A program made the translations under genes and the position numbers. A stretch of 7,729 nt of DNA, taken from the NCBI GenBank assembly GCA_937898445.1, contig CALEJY010000181.1, positions 1-7,729 on the forward strand, given 5' to 3'. Below the pieces are notes generated by a model, which was given only the letters and a program-made list of their open reading frames with translations, was not told the origin of the DNA and made no database searches. This stretch comes from an uncultured Candidatus Melainabacteria bacterium (lineage in GTDB: Bacteria > Cyanobacteriota > Vampirovibrionia > Gastranaerophilales > Gastranaerophilaceae). This document shows, in pieces, positions 5,534 to 7,729 of the stretch; positions within the stretch are counted from its first letter, which is position 1; each line of letters begins with the position of its first letter.

Positions 5534-6778
5534 ATGGATAAAAAGAAAAAAGTTTTAATAGTTGGAAATTCTGCAAAAGAATATGCATTAGTTAAAAAGT
5601 TCAAAAATTACGATTGCGATATTTTTGTATTGTCCGGAAACAGTGCAATCTCTGAATTGGCTGAATGTGTTGATATCAGAGAAGAAAATGTTCAAGAAAT
5701 ATTGGAATATGTTCTTGAAAATGCAATTGATTTAACGATTGTGACATCTGAAATTGCAATAAAAAATAATATTGCAGAATTGTTCCAAAGTAATAATCAA
5801 CTTATTTTCTGTCCTACGGCACAAAGTGCGCAGTTTACATTAAGTCGCTCTGCCGGTAAAAGATTTTTGTATAAATTGAGAATCCCAACCCCGAGATTTG
5901 GAATTTTTGATAAATTACCTCTCGCAATTGATTATTTGAAAAATGCTCCAATGCCACAGGTGATTAGAGCTGATGAAAATTCAAATTCCGCTGATAGATT
6001 GGTTTGTACGACTTTTGCAACTTCAAAAACTTTTGTTGAAGATTTGTTCAATAAAAGCGAAAACAAAGTTGTTTTAGAAGATTATGTTTATGGTCATGAA
6101 TTTACAATTTATGTTGTGACCGACGGATATAGTGCTTTGCACCTCGCAACTGTTGCAAATTATAAGTTTGCAGAAGACGGTGATGGTGGGATTTTAACGT
6201 CTGGGGTAGGTGCTTTTACTCCTGATTATAAGGTTTCCAGTGATATTGAAAATTCTGTTATGCAAAATGTTGTAGAAAGAGTTTTAGATTCTTTGCAACG
6301 CAAAGAAACTCCATATTTGGGAGTTTTAGGTATTGATTGTGTATTGAATACTGATGGAAGTTTTGTTGTATTAGACTTCAAACCTTTTTTGTCAGACCAT
6401 GACGCTGAGGCTGTTTTGAATCTAGTTGATGAAAATTTATTAACTCTATTTGAAGCATGCGCAGTTGGTTCGTTCGCTGATGATTATGAAAGAATTAATG
6501 TTTCTGACAATTCTTCTGTTTCATGCGTAATTTCATCTCGCAAAAAAGGTGAAATTATTAAGGGGTTGGAGCTTGTTGAAAGTGATATTACTCATTTTGC
6601 GACAACAAAAAATAAATATTTTGAATATGAAACTGTTGAAGGGAAAACACTTGTTTTGACTAAAACCGCTAAAACCCTTTCAAGAGCTAGAAAACACTTG
6701 TATGAAGATGTTGAATTAATATCTTTCAGCGGTAAAAAGTGCCGAAATGATATTTGTGAGAAGGTTGAAAAATTTTAG
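5534..6778 (+). CDS. PurD-like ATP-grasp protein (GAR synthetase homologue) with divergent active site
   Basis: Homologous over its full 414 residues to phosphoribosylamine-glycine ligase, which joins glycine to phosphoribosylamine with ATP in step 2 of purine synthesis. The PurD layout is intact: N domain (VLIVGNSAKEYAL, 7-19; AIDLTIVTSE, 64-73), ATP-grasp A/B domains (SAGKRFLYKLRIPTP, 106-120; VVLEDYVYGHEF, 179-190; DGDGGILTSGVGAFTP, 215-230) and C domain (LSRARKHLYEDVELISFSG, 382-400; RNDI, 404-407). Several signature residues differ from the family as I recall it. GGREHA is replaced by SAKEYA, KADGLAAGKGV by RADENSNSADRLV (145-157), TGPNTGGMGA by GGILTSGVGA, and the metal-binding EFN by DFK (281-283). 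It may be a divergent but working PurD, or a paralogue with another role. ATG 5534 is preferred over TTG 5510 because the promoter occupies the intervening bases. dnaJ begins 21 nt after the stop. Confidence 0.85.
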   Translation: MDKKKKVLIVGNSAKEYALVKKFKNYDCDIFVLSGNSAISELAECVDIREENVQEILEYVLENAIDLTIVTSEIAIKNNIAELFQSNNQLIFCPTAQSAQFTLSRSAGKRFLYKLRIPTPRFGIFDKLPLAIDYLKNAPMPQVIRADENSNSADRLVCTTFATSKTFVEDLFNKSENKVVLEDYVYGHEFTIYVVTDGYSALHLATVANYKFAEDGDGGILTSGVGAFTPDYKVSSDIENSVMQNVVERVLDSLQRKETPYLGVLGIDCVLNTDGSFVVLDFKPFLSDHDAEAVLNLVDENLLTLFEACAVGSFADDYERINVSDNSSVSCVISSRKKGEIIKGLELVESDITHFATTKNKYFEYETVEGKTLVLTKTAKTLSRARKHLYEDVELISFSGKKCRNDICEKVEKF

Positions 6779-6799
6779 AACTTCATTATATATAAAAAT
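6764..6799 (+). promoter_or_regulatory. Possible promoter of dnaJ-like gene at the purD-like 3' end
   Basis: TTGAAA (6764-6769, 5 of 6 to consensus, inside the last codons of the purD-like gene) is followed after 17 bp by TATATA (6787-6792) and 7 nt later by the ATG at 6800. No Shine-Dalgarno sequence precedes the ATG. The geometry predicts initiation at the start codon, as for mgtE and the purD-like gene. The alternating TA bases make the exact -10 register uncertain. Confidence 0.45.
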
Positions 6800-7657
6800 A
6801 TGAAGAACTATTATTCTATTCTTGGAGTTACACCTGACAGTTCTGAGGCTGAAATCAAGTCAGCTTATAGACGTTTGGCTAGAAAATTTCATCCTGACGT
6901 AAACCCTGACGGAGCTTCTCGTTTCAAAGATATTAGCGAGGCTTACGAAACACTTTCTGATGCAAAAAAACGTTTTCAATATGACACAATAAACGGATTT
7001 TTCAAATCATCTTCTTATAAAAAAGAAAAACAACAAACTTCTCCAAACGAGGCACAAAATCAGTATAAAAAAACATCTGCAAATTCAAATTCTACTGATG
7101 AAAAAAAGTCTGAATATTCATCAAAACCTCAAATGGATAAGCAAGAGTTTTCAAAGAAAATTAATGATATTTTTGAAACCTTTGCCAAACCTAAAAAAGA
7201 AAAGCCTTTGCCGAAAAAAGGTGCGGATATTTATGAGGAAATTTCGATTTCTATAAAAGAAGCGATAAATGGAACAGAACGAATGATAAACGTTGTTCAT
7301 GCAATGGAATGTCCGCATTGCAAGGGGCGAAAATTTATCAATGGCGCAGTTTGTCCTGTTTGTAACGGAAGTGGCGAGAAAACAGAGCATAGAAAAATAT
7401 CTGTCAAAGTTCCTAAAAACGTTAAAAACGGCGCAAAACTCCGAATTAAATCAGAAGGAAATTCCGGTGAAAACGGTGGCAAAAACGGCGATTTGTTCTT
7501 AAAAATCAAAATTGAGCCAAATTCAAGAATATCTTTTGATGGTGATAATATCATTTATAATATCCCGATAACTCCTGTAGAGGCGGTTTTTGGCGGGAAA
7601 AATTCCACTTGCAGGGGCGCAGGGGGGCGTATTTGCTTTTCCACAAAAAGCGCATGA
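6800..7657 (+). CDS. DnaJ-type (Hsp40) co-chaperone, C-terminus replaced at a probable chimeric junction
   Basis: Hsp40 proteins stimulate the DnaK ATPase and deliver unfolded clients. Residues 1-66 are a J domain (YYSILGV, 4-10; HPD at 31-33, essential for DnaK stimulation; FKDISEAYETLSD, 42-54). The usual Gly/Phe-rich linker is replaced by a Lys/Ser/Asn/Gln-rich stretch (about 68-140). A substrate-binding domain starts near 142 (GADIYEEISISIKEA). It contains two cysteine motifs, CPHCKGRK (171-178) and CPVCNGSG (185-192), where canonical DnaJ has four CXXCXGXG repeats, so at most one zinc site is expected. IPITPVEAVFGGK (255-267) opens the second C-terminal domain. After about base 7600 the family resemblance stops and composition turns GC-rich, so the last ~18 residues and the stop at 7657 are probably artefactual. 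A full protein would be about 320-350 residues. It may be co-transcribed with the purD-like gene. Confidence 0.88.
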   Translation: MKNYYSILGVTPDSSEAEIKSAYRRLARKFHPDVNPDGASRFKDISEAYETLSDAKKRFQYDTINGFFKSSSYKKEKQQTSPNEAQNQYKKTSANSNSTDEKKSEYSSKPQMDKQEFSKKINDIFETFAKPKKEKPLPKKGADIYEEISISIKEAINGTERMINVVHAMECPHCKGRKFINGAVCPVCNGSGEKTEHRKISVKVPKNVKNGAKLRIKSEGNSGENGGKNGDLFLKIKIEPNSRISFDGDNIIYNIPITPVEAVFGGKNSTCRGAGGRICFSTKSA

Positions 7658-7727
7658 GGCTGCGCACCATACTGGACTTGGGGTACGGGCCGAAATAGAC
7701 GTCTTTGCCCGGCAATTTTTTGCGCGC
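7584..7727 (-). CDS. uvrC: Fragment resembling UvrC (excinuclease ABC subunit C), likely foreign to this contig
   Basis: Reading the minus strand from 7727 gives an open frame of 48 codons with a UvrC-like segment: DVYFGPYP (residues 9-16 of the fragment), VRSLMRFLWKSKYAPLRPCKW (21-41) and NFSRQKP. The motif YFGPY...VR..L..L......LR.C follows the GIY-YIG nuclease domain in UvrC, the nucleotide excision repair subunit that makes the incisions. There is no start or stop; it is cut at both ends. Its codons are GC-rich (GGC, CCG, CGC, CTG), unlike all other genes here, and it overlaps the dnaJ C-terminal frame in antisense. I read it as sequence from another genome joined during assembly. Confidence 0.55.
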
Positions 7728-7729
7728 GA
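7605..7729. other. GC-rich terminal segment (composition break, probable chimeric end)
   Basis: From about 7611 to the end, 69 of 119 bases are G or C by hand count (58%), against roughly one third elsewhere. The switch coincides with the loss of DnaJ similarity on the plus strand and the presence of UvrC similarity on the minus strand. The two similarities overlap for about 20 bases around 7584-7604, which is what a join through a shared short k-mer would leave. Confidence 0.7.

Noticed and set aside
7151..7554. Several 69-85-codon open frames on both strands within dnaJ
   Set aside because: All overlap the DnaJ frame, whose J domain, HPD and CXXC motifs are clear; none has an initiation signal.
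7605..7657. Natural C-terminus of the DnaJ protein at the stop near 7657
   Set aside because: The last ~18 residues do not match the second C-terminal domain that has just begun and lie in GC-rich DNA that reads as a uvrC fragment on the other strand.
1..7729. Mobile element, prophage, CRISPR or defence system
   Set aside because: No integrase, transposase, repeat-spacer array, toxin-antitoxin pair or nuclease gene is visible; the content is housekeeping plus pilin-like genes.

Overview
The window is AT-rich DNA (roughly one third G+C by eye) holding compact bacterial genes on both strands. The two type IV pilin-like proteins (FTLTE/FSLTE N-termini, six paired cysteines, a D-x-N-G...P-N...G-R-D-x-F block and an N-W-x-M-N-Y tail) resemble pilin-like families I associate with uncultured gut Gastranaerophilales (Vampirovibrionia/'Melainabacteria', the non-photosynthetic sister group of Cyanobacteria). 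That placement is an inference from remembered family resemblance. The last ~125 bp differ sharply in composition and are probably not from the same genome.

Layout, left to right. (1) 1-670, minus: N-terminal half of arginyl-tRNA synthetase (argS), cut by the window edge. (2) 671-850: divergent promoter region with a GC-rich imperfect palindrome between two 8-bp direct repeats. (3) 851-3559, plus: mgtE (Mg2+ channel/transporter) and, 12 nt later, a LytR-CpsA-Psr (LCP) cell-wall glycopolymer transferase; a perfect palindrome plus T6 spans the LCP stop codon. (4) 3573-3646, plus: tRNA-Arg(CCG), starting at the base after that T-tract. (5) 3663-3690: bidirectional terminator between the tRNA and the convergent pilin genes. 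(6) 5057-3735, minus: two tandem pilin-like genes behind a promoter that matches the sigma-70 consensus exactly. (7) 5373-5140, minus: a 77-residue protein of unknown function. (8) 5534-6778, plus: a full-length PurD-like ATP-grasp protein that lacks several canonical active-site motifs. (9) 6800 to about 7604, plus: a DnaJ-type co-chaperone with half of the usual zinc-binding motifs. (10) About 7584-7729: GC-rich sequence whose minus strand reads as a UvrC fragment, so the dnaJ C-terminus is probably joined to foreign DNA (likely an assembly chimera).

The genes are mostly housekeeping and I see no phage, transposase, CRISPR array or defence island. The more notable signals are subtle. The tRNA-Arg appears to have swapped the near-universal G19-C56 elbow pair for A19-U56. 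Three plus-strand genes (mgtE, the purD-like gene, dnaJ) have a -10-like hexamer ending 6-7 nt before the ATG and no Shine-Dalgarno sequence, which predicts leaderless mRNAs. The PurD-like protein keeps the whole fold but has lost canonical catalytic motifs. ArgS, which would charge the tRNA-Arg, lies in the same window, but nothing shows that the two genes are co-regulated.
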